DNA of 64,000 nt from JBDOQU01 sp039839375 (GCF_039839375.1 NZ_JBDOQU010000020.1:18127-82126); one strand, 5' to 3'. Counted from the stretch's first letter, positions 41,934 to 52,510 are shown. Translations and numbers: made by a program. The notes: generated by a model not told the origin, from the sequence alone.

Positions 41934-43676
41934 TCAGAAGATGTCCGGTTCGCCGGCGGTCCGGCCGAAGCCGCGCTCCAGATAGTCGAAATCGCAGCCC
42001 TTGTCGGCCTGGGTCACGTGCTTTGAGAACATGTAGCCATAGCCGCGCTCAAAGCGGGGCTCCGGCCTCGTCCAGGCCTTCCGCCGCTCTTCCAGCTCGT
42101 CGTCGGACACCAGCATGTCCAGACGACGGTTCGGAAGGTCGATCCGCACGATGTCGCCGGTCCTGAGCAGGCTCAGCGGTCCGCCGACATAGCTTTCCGG
42201 CGCGACATGCAGCACACACGCCCCGTAGGAGGTGCCCGACATCCGCGCGTCGGAAATCCGCAGCATGTCCCGATGACCCTGCTTGATGAGCGCCTTCGGG
42301 ATCGGCAGCATTCCCCATTCCGGAAAGCCGGGCCCGCCCTGCGGTCCCGCATTGCGCAGCACCAGCACGTGGTCCGGCGTCACGTCGAGATTTTCGTCCT
42401 CCACGGCCGCCTTCATTTCGGGATAGCTGTCGAAGACCAGGGCCGGGCCCTGATGGGTGTGGAATTTCGGGTCGCAGGCGGCCGGCTTGATGACCGCGCC
42501 GTCAGGGCAGAGGTTCCCGCGCAGGAGGGCAAGCGACCCTTCGTGATAGACGGGGTTCGAGAGGGGGCGGATCACGTCGGGATTGTAGACCTGGGCGCCC
42601 TCCAGCGTCTGCCCGAGCGACTTGCCCGTCACCGTGATCGCGGAGGTGTCGAGCCGGTCCTCCATCTGCTTCATCAGCGCGCGCAGGCCGCCCGCATAGA
42701 AGAAATCCTCCATCAGGTAGTCCTTGCCCGCCGGCCGGACATTGGCGATCAGCGGCGTCGTGCGCCCCAGCGCGTCGAGTTCGTCGAGCGTCAGGTCCAC
42801 GCCGGCGCGGCGTGCGATGGCGATCAGATGGACGACGGCGTTGGTGGAACAGCCGGTCGCCATCGCGACGATCGCGGCGTTGCGTACGGCGGCTTCGGTC
42901 ACGATCCGGTCGGGCGTCAAATCTTCCCAGACCATCTCCACGATCCGCCGGCCGCATTGCGACGACATGCGCTGGTGGCCTGAATCCGCGGCGGGGATGG
43001 ACGACGCGCCGGGCAACGTCAGCCCCATCGCATCGGCGATGGCGGTCATGGTGGAGGCGGTGCCCATGGTCATGCAGGTGCCGTAGGAGCGCGCGATGCC
43101 GCCCTGCACCCCTAGCCATTCCTCATCCGTGATCTTGCCGGCGCGCCGCTCGTCCCAGTATTTCCAGGCGTCCGAGCCTGAGCCCAGGATCTTGCCGGCG
43201 AAATGGCCCCTCAGCATCGGCCCCGCCGGCAGGTAGATCATCGGCACGCCGGCGGTGATCGCGCCCATCACAAGGGCGGGGGTGGTCTTGTCGCAGCCGC
43301 CCATCAGCACCACCCCGTCCAGCGGGTGGGAGCGGATCGTCTCCTCCGTCTCCATCGCGAGCAAGTTGCGGTAGAGCATCGAGGTGGGCTTGGTGAAGCT
43401 TTCGTCGACGGAAAGGGACGGCAGTTCCACCGCTAGGCCACCTGCCTGCGCCACTCCGCGCTTCACGTCGTCCGCCCGTTGACGGAAGTGCCCATGGCAG
43501 GAATTCAGCTCGGACCAGGTGTTGAGCACGCCGATGATCGGCCTGCCCATGAATTCCTCCTCGGAATAGCCAAGCTGCATCATGCGGGAACGGTGCCCGA
43601 AGCTGCGAAGGTCGTCCGGAGCGAACCAGCGCGCGCTGCGCAGTTCTTTCGGGCTCCGTCTTTTGTGATCAGTCAT
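41934..43676 (-). CDS. IlvD/Edd-family dehydratase, probably for a sugar acid (L-arabinonate dehydratase-like)
   Basis: The 580-residue iron-sulfur dehydratase has three cluster-type cysteines in VLMGGCDKTTPALVMG near residue 125, RSYGTCMTMGTASTM near 195 and VAMATGCSTNAVVHL near 270, plus the C-terminal SDARMSGTSYGACVLHVAPE. It begins PKELRSARWFAPDDLRSFGHRSRM, the pattern of the sugar-acid branch (arabinonate, xylonate, galactonate) and not of IlvD. The start is ATG 43676. It is divergent from a TTT transporter, and both promoters carry the same palindromic site, so it probably acts on the imported sugar acid. The exact acid is not known. Confidence 0.88.
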   Translation of the reverse strand: MTDHKRRSPKELRSARWFAPDDLRSFGHRSRMMQLGYSEEEFMGRPIIGVLNTWSELNSCHGHFRQRADDVKRGVAQAGGLAVELPSLSVDESFTKPTSMLYRNLLAMETEETIRSHPLDGVVLMGGCDKTTPALVMGAITAGVPMIYLPAGPMLRGHFAGKILGSGSDAWKYWDERRAGKITDEEWLGVQGGIARSYGTCMTMGTASTMTAIADAMGLTLPGASSIPAADSGHQRMSSQCGRRIVEMVWEDLTPDRIVTEAAVRNAAIVAMATGCSTNAVVHLIAIARRAGVDLTLDELDALGRTTPLIANVRPAGKDYLMEDFFYAGGLRALMKQMEDRLDTSAITVTGKSLGQTLEGAQVYNPDVIRPLSNPVYHEGSLALLRGNLCPDGAVIKPAACDPKFHTHQGPALVFDSYPEMKAAVEDENLDVTPDHVLVLRNAGPQGGPGFPEWGMLPIPKALIKQGHRDMLRISDARMSGTSYGACVLHVAPESYVGGPLSLLRTGDIVRIDLPNRRLDMLVSDDELEERRKAWTRPEPRFERGYGYMFSKHVTQADKGCDFDYLERGFGRTAGEPDIF

Positions 43677-43707
43677 CCTCGATCTCTCACATCGTGCCAT
43701 GTCGTCA

Positions 43708-43725
43708 TGTGTATGCGCATTCATA
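43708..43725. promoter_or_regulatory. LacI-type operator before the dehydratase gene
   Basis: TGTGTATGCGCATTCATA differs at two of 18 positions from the perfect palindrome at 43817-43834. It lies 32 bases before the dehydratase start (minus strand). The central TATGCGCAT is shared. Confidence 0.72.
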
Positions 43726-43816
43726 GAAGTGCGTCAATCATCTCGCCCGTTCATAAAGTGTGCACGACGTTGCGGTGACTCCGGCCTTGACACATGGCTG
43801 ATTCATGTCTCACGGT

Positions 43817-43834
43817 TATGTATGCGCATACATA
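43817..43834. promoter_or_regulatory. LacI-type operator before the TTT transporter operon
   Basis: TATGTATGCGCATACATA is a perfect 18-nt palindrome with the central CG typical of LacI-family operators. It lies 83 bases before the binding-protein gene and 91 bases from the second site, so the regulator encoded at 47020 could bind both and loop or repress the divergent unit. Confidence 0.82.
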
Positions 43835-43916
43835 TAGAGTGGCGCGCTGGATGGGCGTCATGAGCGCCCAGCTCCGCAATTCAAGGCCGCGACAGTCGGC
43901 CCGAGGGGAGGACATC

Positions 43917-44969
43917 ATGAAACTGACCCGCAGATCCGTTCTGGCGGCCGGCGCTGGAGTCGCCGCCACCGTCACGTTATCCAGCCCGTACGTTGCGCGC
44001 GCGCAAAGCCTGCCGCGCAACATCCGCATGGTCATCGGCTCGACCTCGACAGGCGGGGACACCTACCAGAACTCGTCGATCGTGGCCGACGCGCTGGCGG
44101 AGAAGCTGGGCGTCAACATCCGCGTCGACGCGGTCGGCACGAACGAGGCGCTGAACGCCACACGCCGCGATTCGCGCGGCACGACGATCATGCTTCACCA
44201 CGACCAGATCTATCTTTCCTACCTCTATGGTGTGCCCGGCATCGGGGACGCCTTCTCCGAATTCGCGATCGGCCCGACGGTCGCCATCAATCCCGGCAAC
44301 TGCTTCCTCGTGCCGAAGACCTCGCCCTACCAATCCATGGAGGACGTCTTCGCGGCGGCGGCGGGCGGGGAACGCATCCGCGTCGCGATACAGCCCGGCG
44401 GCGTTTCGGAGATCGGATTCACCGGAATGCGCAATGCCGCGAACATCCTCAACCCCGGTTCGGAAGCCAACATCGTCCCGGTCAACACCGGCTCCCAGGC
44501 GGACAAGAATCAGGCGATGTGGGACGGCCTGGCCGACGTGATCAACGGCTCGATCCAGGCGAACGAGCAGTTCACGCAACTGCCGGAAGACGATCGCACC
44601 GCCATGCGCTTCGTCTGGATCACGACCCGTCCGGGAACCCTGGAGCAGGCGCCGGAGGCAGGGATGGGCGGAACCACCCGGGAAGAGATGCTCAAATTCG
44701 CCAGCCCGCAGACCAGCGTGACGCTCGATGGCGAGAAGGACTTCACCTTCGACAAGGAGTTCTTCCTTCTCTTCAACAAGGAGATGGACCCTGGCATTTC
44801 CTCAACGATCGACGAGGCGCTGACGGAGATCTACGCCGTCGGGGAAATCCAGCAGCGCCAGCTCCAGGCGTTCTTCATGCCCAACTACCTGCCGCAGGCA
44901 GAGGCGGCGGCATATCTCATTGCCAAGCGCGACACTGCCGCCGCGGTGATCGAGGAAATGAAGAGCTGA
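43917..44969 (+). CDS. Tripartite tricarboxylate transporter binding protein (TctC family), Tat signal
   Basis: The 350-residue periplasmic binding protein has a twin-arginine-type signal MKLTRRSVLAAGAGVAATVT (cleavage near ARAQ, residue 30). The mature part follows the TctC/BugT plan: NIRMVIGSTSTGGDTYQNSS, IMLHHDQIYLSYLYG and GSIQANEQF. It is more divergent than classic TctC proteins. It is the first gene of a three-gene TTT operon and follows GAGGGGAGG. The ligand is probably a sugar acid, judged from the divergent dehydratase. Confidence 0.82.
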   Translation: MKLTRRSVLAAGAGVAATVTLSSPYVARAQSLPRNIRMVIGSTSTGGDTYQNSSIVADALAEKLGVNIRVDAVGTNEALNATRRDSRGTTIMLHHDQIYLSYLYGVPGIGDAFSEFAIGPTVAINPGNCFLVPKTSPYQSMEDVFAAAAGGERIRVAIQPGGVSEIGFTGMRNAANILNPGSEANIVPVNTGSQADKNQAMWDGLADVINGSIQANEQFTQLPEDDRTAMRFVWITTRPGTLEQAPEAGMGGTTREEMLKFASPQTSVTLDGEKDFTFDKEFFLLFNKEMDPGISSTIDEALTEIYAVGEIQQRQLQAFFMPNYLPQAEAAAYLIAKRDTAAAVIEEMKS

Positions 44970-45045
44970 TCCTTCGCAGGATCTGGCCCGGCCCTGCAAA
45001 ACGGGCCGGGCGCGCCTCGTCATGTAGGAAGGAGGAGCGCCGCGG

Positions 45046-45465
45046 ATGGACGGCCTCACGCGCGTCTCGATCGATTTCGAGACCTCTCACCTGGTATTTC
45101 CCACCATCATCGGCACCGTCCTTCTGCTTCTCGGGGCGGCGATCGTCGCGACGCGCTGGCGGCGGTTCGCCGGCGCGGCGGGCTATTGGTCCGGAATATT
45201 CGCCGCGATGGACAAGTTCCGCTTCTTCGGAACGATCGTCCTGACGCTCGTCTATTTCCTGCTGATGGTCCCGGTCGGCAATTTCTGGCCCAACACGGGC
45301 ATGGGCTTCCTTCTCTGTTCGATCCCCTATGTGGCGTTGTGCGGGCTGCTTTTCCTGCGGGAAAGGGCGAGGCCCGCCCTGGCGGTGCTCGGCATTGTCT
45401 CCATCGTCTCGCCGCTCCTGGTCTGGTGGGTGTTCGCCTACGTCTTCTTCCTGACGCTGCCTTGA
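45046..45465 (+). CDS. Tripartite tricarboxylate transporter small membrane subunit (TctB family)
   Basis: The 139-residue membrane protein has four hydrophobic segments (LVFPTIIGTVLLLLGAAIVA, FFGTIVLTLVYFLLMVPVG, MGFLLCSIPYVALCGLLFL, ALAVLGIVSIVSPLLVWWVF). The four-span layout and its place between the binding protein and TctA identify it as TctB. These proteins vary greatly in sequence. It is 13 bases upstream of tctA. Confidence 0.82.
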   Translation: MDGLTRVSIDFETSHLVFPTIIGTVLLLLGAAIVATRWRRFAGAAGYWSGIFAAMDKFRFFGTIVLTLVYFLLMVPVGNFWPNTGMGFLLCSIPYVALCGLLFLRERARPALAVLGIVSIVSPLLVWWVFAYVFFLTLP

Positions 45466-45478
45466 GCGGGGAAATTCA

Positions 45479-46981
45479 ATGGATCTGTTCGGTTTCATCA
45501 CGCCGCTCTTCGTGCTGCTCATCGCGGCCGGAACGGCCCTTGGGATCATTTTCGGCGTCATTCCCGGCCTCACCGCGACGATGGCCGTCGCCGTCTGTCT
45601 GCCGCTGACCTATGCGCTCGGGCTGGAGAACGGTCTCGCCCTGCTGATCGGGCTCTATGTCGGGGGCATCTCGGGCGGAGTGGTGCCGGCGATCCTGATC
45701 GGCATGCCCGGCACGCCATCATCCGTCGCCACCACCTTCGATGGCTATCAGATGGCGCTTCAAGGCAAGGGCGAGCAGGCGATGCGCATCAGCATCATCG
45801 GCTCTCTCTTCGGCGGTCTGGTCTCGCTCGCGGCGCTGTACCTCTTCACGCCCTTCCTTGCCGATTTCGCGATCCGCTTCTCTTATATCGAGAAGTTCCT
45901 GATCATCCTGCTCGCGCTGACCGTCATGGGCGCGCTCTCGCGCGACATGCTGCTGGGCGTCTTCTCCGGCTTCCTCGGCATCTTCGTGAGCCTCATCGGA
46001 GTCTATGACGTCACGGACGGCGGAAACGGACATTGGCGCCTGATACCGCCCGGCATGGAAGACATCCTCTACAGCGGCTTCTCGCTGCTGCCGATGCTCA
46101 TCGCGCTCTTCGGGCTGACGACGGTCCTGGAGGAGGCGGAGATCGGCATGCCGAAGGGCCAGTCCATCCGGGAGCTGGAGAGCGGCTCCAGGTCCAGATT
46201 CTCCTGGTCCATATTCCGCGGCCAGACGCTCAACCTCATCCGCTCTTCGGGAATCGGGACGTTCGTTGGCATCCTGCCCGGCATCGGCGGCTCCGCCGCA
46301 TCGATCCTGGCCTATACGGCCGCCAAGACGACTTCTTCCCACCCTGAGACCTTCGGCAAGGGCGAGCCCGCCGGCGTCATCGCTTCGGAGACGAGCAACA
46401 ACGCGCTGACCGGCGGGGCGCTGGTGCCGCTGCTTTCGCTCGGCATTCCGGGGGATTCGACGACGGCCCTCCTGATCGGCGCCTTCACCCTTCAGGGCAT
46501 CCAGGTCGGTCCGCTGTTCATCGGTCAGCATCCGGACACATGGAATTCGATGATTCTCGCGATGCTGCTCGCCAACGTCGTCACGTTCGTCCTGATGTAC
46601 TACGCGATCCGCTGGTTCTCCCTCGCCGTCGCCATCCCGAAGGCGATCCTCTATCCAGTCATCCTGATGATGTGCGTGATCGGCGCCTACACGATCAACT
46701 ACGGCATCATGTTCGACGTCTGGACCCTGCTCGTCTTCGGAATCCTCGGCTGGGTCGGCGTCAAGCTGGGGCTCGAGGTCGCTCCCTTCATCATCGGCTT
46801 CATCCTGGGGCCTTCGGCCGAGATCTATTTCGTGAAGAGCCTGGAATCCTTCGGCGACCTGACGATCTTCTTCACCAAGAGCTGGATCGCCGTGTTCCTG
46901 TGGCTGCTGATCGCCGGATCGATCGCCGTCTCGATCATCATCAGCCGCCGCGATCGCGGAGGGATCGAAGACGCGGTCTGA
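45479..46981 (+). CDS. Tripartite tricarboxylate transporter large membrane subunit (TctA family)
   Basis: The 500-residue permease has about twelve membrane spans and typical TctA motifs: GTALGIIFGVIPGLTATMAV, YVGGISGGVVPAILIGMPGT and SSVATTFDGYQMALQGKGEQ in the N-terminal half, and their repeat GILPGIGGSAASILAYTAAK, ETSNNALTGGALVPLLSLGI in the C-terminal half. It uses an ion gradient and the soluble binding protein to import carboxylates. It is the last transporter gene before the regulator. Confidence 0.95.
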   Translation: MDLFGFITPLFVLLIAAGTALGIIFGVIPGLTATMAVAVCLPLTYALGLENGLALLIGLYVGGISGGVVPAILIGMPGTPSSVATTFDGYQMALQGKGEQAMRISIIGSLFGGLVSLAALYLFTPFLADFAIRFSYIEKFLIILLALTVMGALSRDMLLGVFSGFLGIFVSLIGVYDVTDGGNGHWRLIPPGMEDILYSGFSLLPMLIALFGLTTVLEEAEIGMPKGQSIRELESGSRSRFSWSIFRGQTLNLIRSSGIGTFVGILPGIGGSAASILAYTAAKTTSSHPETFGKGEPAGVIASETSNNALTGGALVPLLSLGIPGDSTTALLIGAFTLQGIQVGPLFIGQHPDTWNSMILAMLLANVVTFVLMYYAIRWFSLAVAIPKAILYPVILMMCVIGAYTINYGIMFDVWTLLVFGILGWVGVKLGLEVAPFIIGFILGPSAEIYFVKSLESFGDLTIFFTKSWIAVFLWLLIAGSIAVSIIISRRDRGGIEDAV

Positions 46982-47019
46982 TGCTTGCCTTCCGGCCAGG
47001 GTGAAGAAATAACTTCCCT

Positions 47020-48054
47020 ATGACAGCGGAAGAAACCCCAGCGCGCACACGCCGCCGCCCATCGGACGCCGTCACCATGGAAACCGTCGGCCGGCTGGCC
47101 GGCGTCTCACAGGTGACGGTGTCCCGCGCCCTCAGCGATCCTTCCAAGGTGTCGCCGAAGACGCTCCGCAAGATCCGCGAGGCGATCGAGGTGACGGGCT
47201 TCGTGCCCAACGCGCTTGCCGGCGCGCTCGCCTCGCGGCGCAGCAAGCTCATCAGCGCGCTGGTGCCTTCGATCACCAACATCGTCTATTCATCGGTGAT
47301 CCAGGCCTTCACCGACGGAATGCGGGGGCACGGCTACCAGATCCTCCTGTCGGAGACAGGCTTTGTCGCGGAGGATGAGGAAGCGCTGATTTCCCTTCAT
47401 CTGTCGCGGCGACCGGACGCCATGCTGCTGGTGGGAATCCATCATACCGCCATGGCTCGCAAGATGTTGCTCGGCGCGGGGATCCCCGTGGTCGAGGTCT
47501 GGGACATCACCGACTCCCCGGTCGATCTGTGCGTCGGATTCTCCCATGTCGAGGCCGGCCGAGTGGTCGCCGAGTTCGCGCATGAAGCCGGCTATCGGCG
47601 CGCCGGCACCGTTTCCGCTGGGGACGAGCGGGCGTTGCGGCGCAAGACGGCGTTCGCGGATCGGTTCGCCCAGCTATCGGGCGCCCCGGTCTCCGACGTG
47701 ACGTTCCAGGGGTCGGCGAGCCTCGCGCGCGGCCGGGAAGGTCTTGCCCGGCTGGTCGAGGAACAGGATTTTTCGCAAGGCGTCATCTTTTGCAGCTCCG
47801 ACCTGCTGGCGCAGGGGATCATCATCGAAGCCGGCTCTCGCGGTCTAGCAATTCCCGACCAGATCGCCGTGATCGGCTTCGGCGACCAGGATTTCGCCGC
47901 GCATGTGGAGCCGAGCCTGACCACCGTCCATGTGGACTACAAATCGCTTGGCCTGACGGCGGCGAAAGCGATCCTGGGCAGGCTCGATGGCAGCCGGACG
48001 GCTCCCCCCGTCACCGATCTTGGCTTCGATATCGTGCGGCGGCTTTCCGCGTGA
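47020..48054 (+). CDS. LacI-family regulator of the sugar-acid cassette
   Basis: The 344-residue regulator has the LacI helix-turn-helix with hinge at residues about 19-75 (METVGRLAGVSQVTVSRALS, DPSKVSPKTLRKIREAIEVT, PNALAGALASRRSKL) and a periplasmic-binding-like effector domain to the C-terminus. It resembles the GntR (gluconate) branch of LacI proteins. It sits 38 bases after tctA. The palindromes upstream of the dehydratase and of the TTT operon are its likely operators. Confidence 0.92.
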   Translation: MTAEETPARTRRRPSDAVTMETVGRLAGVSQVTVSRALSDPSKVSPKTLRKIREAIEVTGFVPNALAGALASRRSKLISALVPSITNIVYSSVIQAFTDGMRGHGYQILLSETGFVAEDEEALISLHLSRRPDAMLLVGIHHTAMARKMLLGAGIPVVEVWDITDSPVDLCVGFSHVEAGRVVAEFAHEAGYRRAGTVSAGDERALRRKTAFADRFAQLSGAPVSDVTFQGSASLARGREGLARLVEEQDFSQGVIFCSSDLLAQGIIIEAGSRGLAIPDQIAVIGFGDQDFAAHVEPSLTTVHVDYKSLGLTAAKAILGRLDGSRTAPPVTDLGFDIVRRLSA

Positions 48055-48176
48055 CCTGACGCGACCGTGATCACTCTCCCTTCCGGCGCCGTGTTAGCTT
48101 TACCCGTGACGCCTGCTGCCCGGCCCCCGAAAGGCCGGCTCCGGCGTCGACAACAACGGAAGAATGGGAGGATTTG

Positions 48177-48644
48177 ATGCTGAAGCCCCTCGCCATCTCG
48201 GCCCTTGCCGCCGCCGCCATCGTCGGGTCGGGCGCGTTTTTCCCGGGCGTCGCCCAGACGCCGGAGGAAATGGTGGAGACCCGTCAGGACGCTATGGAGA
48301 CCTTGGGCGACTCCGCCAAAACCACCGCCAAATTCATCCAGGGCGAGGCGGGCACCGTGGAGGATGTCCAGGCCGCGGCCGCCGATATGGCGGAGGTCGC
48401 GCCCCGTCTGCCCGACCTGTTCCCCGAAGGCACCGGGCAAGGCGTGGACGATAGCGATGCCTTGCCGGCGATCTGGGAAAATCCCGATGATTTTGCGGAG
48501 CGGGTAGAGGCTGCGCAGGCCGCCATCGCCGATTTCCAGCCGGCGGCCGAAAGCGGCGATCCGCAGGCGATCCGCGCTGCATTTGCCGTCGTCGGGCAGG
48601 CCTGTAGCGGCTGCCATGACAATTTCCGCGCGGAGGACGACTGA
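48177..48644 (+). CDS. Cytochrome c' (class II c-type cytochrome)
   Basis: The 155-residue exported protein has a signal peptide (about residues 1-27, ending GVAQ). A four-helix-bundle-type sequence follows, with one haem motif CSGCH near the C-terminus (residue 146), the placement that defines cytochrome c'/c-556 proteins. EEMVETRQDAMETLGDSAKT at the N-terminus is typical. The start is ATG 48177 behind GGGAGG. It is probably co-transcribed with the dihaem cytochrome that begins 6 bases downstream. It could donate electrons in the periplasm. Confidence 0.9.
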   Translation: MLKPLAISALAAAAIVGSGAFFPGVAQTPEEMVETRQDAMETLGDSAKTTAKFIQGEAGTVEDVQAAAADMAEVAPRLPDLFPEGTGQGVDDSDALPAIWENPDDFAERVEAAQAAIADFQPAAESGDPQAIRAAFAVVGQACSGCHDNFRAEDD

Positions 48645-48649
48645 CCGCT

Positions 48650-49552
48650 GTGGCCTTGTCTCGCGCGATGATCCCGGCCGCGTCGCTGCTGTTTCTCGCC
48701 GGCGGCGCGGCTTGGGCGCAGGAGGTGGAACTCGATCCCGCGTCCGACGATCCGGTGGCGCGCGGGGCCTATATCTTCGCCGCCGCCGGTTGCGCCGCCT
48801 GCCATACCGCGGAGGAGGAGGGGGCGCGGCCCCTGGCCGGCGGCCGCGCTCTGTCGACGCCGTTCGGCACCTTCTACAGCCCGAACATCACGCCCGATCC
48901 CGAACATGGCATCGGTGACTGGACGGAGGCCGATCTGGTGCGGGCGCTGAGGGGAGGGGTGTCGCCCTCGGGCGATCCCTACTACCCGGCTTTCCCCTAC
49001 ACCAGCTACACCGGCATGACGGCGACCGATATCGCCGATCTCTGGGCCTATCTGCGATCCGTGCCGCCGGCCGCTGTCGAGAACCGGCCTCACGATTTGT
49101 CCTGGCCCTTCTCATGGCGCTTCCTTCTGCCGGTCTGGCGGTCGATGAATTTCGAGCGCATCCCGCCCGAGGCCGCGGCGGTGCGGGCGGAGCAAAGCCG
49201 CGGCGCCTATCTGGTCGAGGCGCTGGGCCATTGCGCCCAATGCCACACGCCGCGAGGCCCGCTGGGCGGGCTTGACGAGGATCTCCATCTGGCCGGGGCG
49301 GAAGACGGGCCGGGCGGCGAGGTGGTGCCCAACATCACCCCCCATGAGGAAACCGGGATCGGCGGCTGGAGCGCCGACGATCTGACCTTCTTCCTGGAGA
49401 TCGGGATGATGCCGGATGGCGATTTCGCCGGCGGCGAAATGGCCGACGTCATCTCCGAGACGACGAGCCGCCTGACGACCGAGGACCGGGCGGCGATGGT
49501 GGAATATCTCCGCAATCTACCGCCGATCGAACACGCCGTCGGCGGGGAATGA
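48650..49552 (+). CDS. Dihaem c-type cytochrome
   Basis: The 300-residue periplasmic protein has a signal peptide (about residues 1-23, ending AWAQ) and two c-type haem motifs: CAACH near residue 47 and CAQCH near 196, each at the start of a class I cytochrome domain. YSPNITPDPEHGIGDWTEAD and the matching VPNITPHEETGIGGWSADDL show the internal duplication typical of electron-carrier subunits of membrane-bound alcohol/aldehyde/gluconate-type dehydrogenases. No dehydrogenase is adjacent; the BetA, PQQ or aldehyde enzymes it may serve are not identified. It starts at GTG 48650, or ATG 48668. Confidence 0.9.
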   Translation: MALSRAMIPAASLLFLAGGAAWAQEVELDPASDDPVARGAYIFAAAGCAACHTAEEEGARPLAGGRALSTPFGTFYSPNITPDPEHGIGDWTEADLVRALRGGVSPSGDPYYPAFPYTSYTGMTATDIADLWAYLRSVPPAAVENRPHDLSWPFSWRFLLPVWRSMNFERIPPEAAAVRAEQSRGAYLVEALGHCAQCHTPRGPLGGLDEDLHLAGAEDGPGGEVVPNITPHEETGIGGWSADDLTFFLEIGMMPDGDFAGGEMADVISETTSRLTTEDRAAMVEYLRNLPPIEHAVGGE

Positions 49553-49561
49553 AGCCGGATT

Positions 49562-49894
49562 TCAGGGGACGCTGAGGATGCGGGTCCCGCACAAATCGAT
49601 GCCCCAGAACTCGTGGGGCGTTCCCGTCGCGTCCTCCACCCTTATGTCGAAGAAGCAGTCCCCTTCGGGATTTTCGATCTGGACCCAGATGTCCTGGCCA
49701 GGATCGATGCCGGAAACGTCCAGCCGGTCGCCGCGCCAGCGCTTGGAGAACATGGGCGAGACATAGACGGAGGACACTTCCACATCGCCGGTATTGCGAA
49801 GGTAGAAGCCGTTCCGGTCCGCCTGCGCCGCGCCTGAAATCGCGATGACCCCGGCCACTACCGCCAACGTCCATCCTGGAAGTCCGATACGCAT
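49562..49894 (-). CDS. Small secreted protein of unknown function
   Basis: The 110-residue protein has a signal peptide (about residues 1-26, ending GAAQA). The mature part (GFYLRNTGDVEVSSVYVSPM, WVQIENPEGDCFFDIRVED, DLCGTRIL) looks like a small beta-sandwich with two cysteines that could form a disulfide. Secreted proteins with a similar plan occur widely in alphaproteobacteria without known function. The start is ATG 49894 after GAGGAGAG. It is convergent with the dihaem cytochrome gene, 9 bases apart. Confidence 0.7.
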   Translation of the reverse strand: MRIGLPGWTLAVVAGVIAISGAAQADRNGFYLRNTGDVEVSSVYVSPMFSKRWRGDRLDVSGIDPGQDIWVQIENPEGDCFFDIRVEDATGTPHEFWGIDLCGTRILSVP

Positions 49895-50112
49895 CAAACT
49901 CTCCTCGCCGGTCCGGCCTGCTTGCCTTCCGTCCGCAGGTCCGCGCCGCCGGCATCGGTGCCAAATGATTCGATTGCCGGCCTTTCCCCAGCCGGTTTCA
50001 TGACGACGATGTTATGCGGAAAGAATAAGACCTCATTGCGGCGGCCCCACCCTCATGGTGAGGCCGTCGAACCATGTCGGCCCCGGCCCTTCGACAAGCC
50101 CCAAGCTGCCGC

Positions 50113-51237
<1,125 letters not shown>

Positions 51238-51371
51238 GGTTGAAAACCCATCCTTTCAAAGATATTCCGGTGGAACTTCTGGACCGCGGGGCGATCGCTT
51301 CTGATATAAGGCCCTAGCTTGGCGATAGAAAGAACCGGTTCCCGTGCGAACCGAGGGAGTGGGATCAAGGT

Positions 51372-52508
51372 ATGCCTTGGAACAATCAGGGTGGTGGGGG
51401 CGGCGGCCCCTGGGGGTCTTCCGGCGGCGGTGGCGGCGGAGGGCAGAACCCCTGGGGAAGTCGCGGCGGCGGCAGCGGCGGCCCCTCGTCTCCGGACCTG
51501 GAGGATATGCTGCGCCGGGGGCAGGACCGCTTCAAGCGGATCATGCCGTCCGGCTTCGGCGGCGGACGCGGCATCGCCTTGGCGATCCTCGCGATCATCG
51601 TCCTCTGGCTGGCCAGCGGCATCTACCGCGTGCAGCCCGATGAACGGGGCGTCGTGCTCCGCTTCGGCGAATATGTGCGCGACGCGCAGCCGGGCCTGAA
51701 CTACCACCTGCCCGCGCCGATCGAGACGGTCCTGACCCCGTCGGTCACCACCGTCAACCGGATCGACATCGGTTTCGTCGGCGCGATCGAGGGGCGTAAC
51801 GCCTCGGCCCGCGACGTGCCGGAGGAAAGCCTGATGCTGACCGGCGACGAGAACATCCTGGACATCGACTTCACGGTCCTCTGGCGCATCTCCGACGCGT
51901 CCAACTTCCTGTTCAATATCCGGGAGCCGGAGGAGACGGTGAAGATCGTCGCCGAAAGCGCGATGCGGGAGATCATCGGCCAGACGGAGCTCCAGCCGGC
52001 CATGAACGAGGCGCGGGCGGAGATCGAGATCCGGACCCGGGACCTCGTCCAGTCGGTCCTGGACGACTACAATGCCGGCATCGAGGTGACGCAGGTGCAG
52101 CTCCTGGACGTCGCGCCGCCGGATCCGGTGGTCGACGCGTTCGACGATGTGCAGCGCGCCCTCCAGGACGGCCAGAGGCTCCGCAACGAGGCGGAGGCCT
52201 ACCGCAACGACGTCATCCCCCGCGCGCGCGGCGAGGCGGAACGGATGATCCAGGAGGCCTCGGCCTATCGGGAGCAGGTGATCAACGAGGCGCTCGGCGA
52301 CTCACAACGCTTCACCTCGGTCCTCAACTCCTATGAGGCGGCCCCGGAAGTCACGGCGGAACGCTTCTATATCGAGACGATGGAGGATGTCCTCCAGGGC
52401 ACCAACAAGGTCATCATCGGCGACGATGCCGGCGGCGGCTCGGGCGTCGTGCCCTACCTGCCGCTCGATCAGTTGCGGCGTCGCCCGGCGACCCAGGAAG
52501 GTCAGTGA
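51372..52508 (+). CDS. hflK: HflK, FtsH protease modulator
   Basis: HflK forms with HflC a membrane cage around FtsH and limits its proteolysis. The 378-residue protein has a Gly-rich N-terminal cytoplasmic stretch (residues 1-60), a single membrane anchor (about 70-90, IALAILAIIVLWLASGIYRV), and the SPFH/band 7 domain (ERGVVLRFGEYVRDAQPGLN, ITVLWRISDA-like DFTVLWRISDASNFL, ARGEAERMIQEASAYREQVI). It is followed after 2 bases by hflC. The N-terminus WNNQGGGGGGPWG is typical of HflK. Confidence 0.95.
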   Translation: MPWNNQGGGGGGPWGSSGGGGGGGQNPWGSRGGGSGGPSSPDLEDMLRRGQDRFKRIMPSGFGGGRGIALAILAIIVLWLASGIYRVQPDERGVVLRFGEYVRDAQPGLNYHLPAPIETVLTPSVTTVNRIDIGFVGAIEGRNASARDVPEESLMLTGDENILDIDFTVLWRISDASNFLFNIREPEETVKIVAESAMREIIGQTELQPAMNEARAEIEIRTRDLVQSVLDDYNAGIEVTQVQLLDVAPPDPVVDAFDDVQRALQDGQRLRNEAEAYRNDVIPRARGEAERMIQEASAYREQVINEALGDSQRFTSVLNSYEAAPEVTAERFYIETMEDVLQGTNKVIIGDDAGGGSGVVPYLPLDQLRRRPATQEGQ

Positions 52509-52510
52509 CC

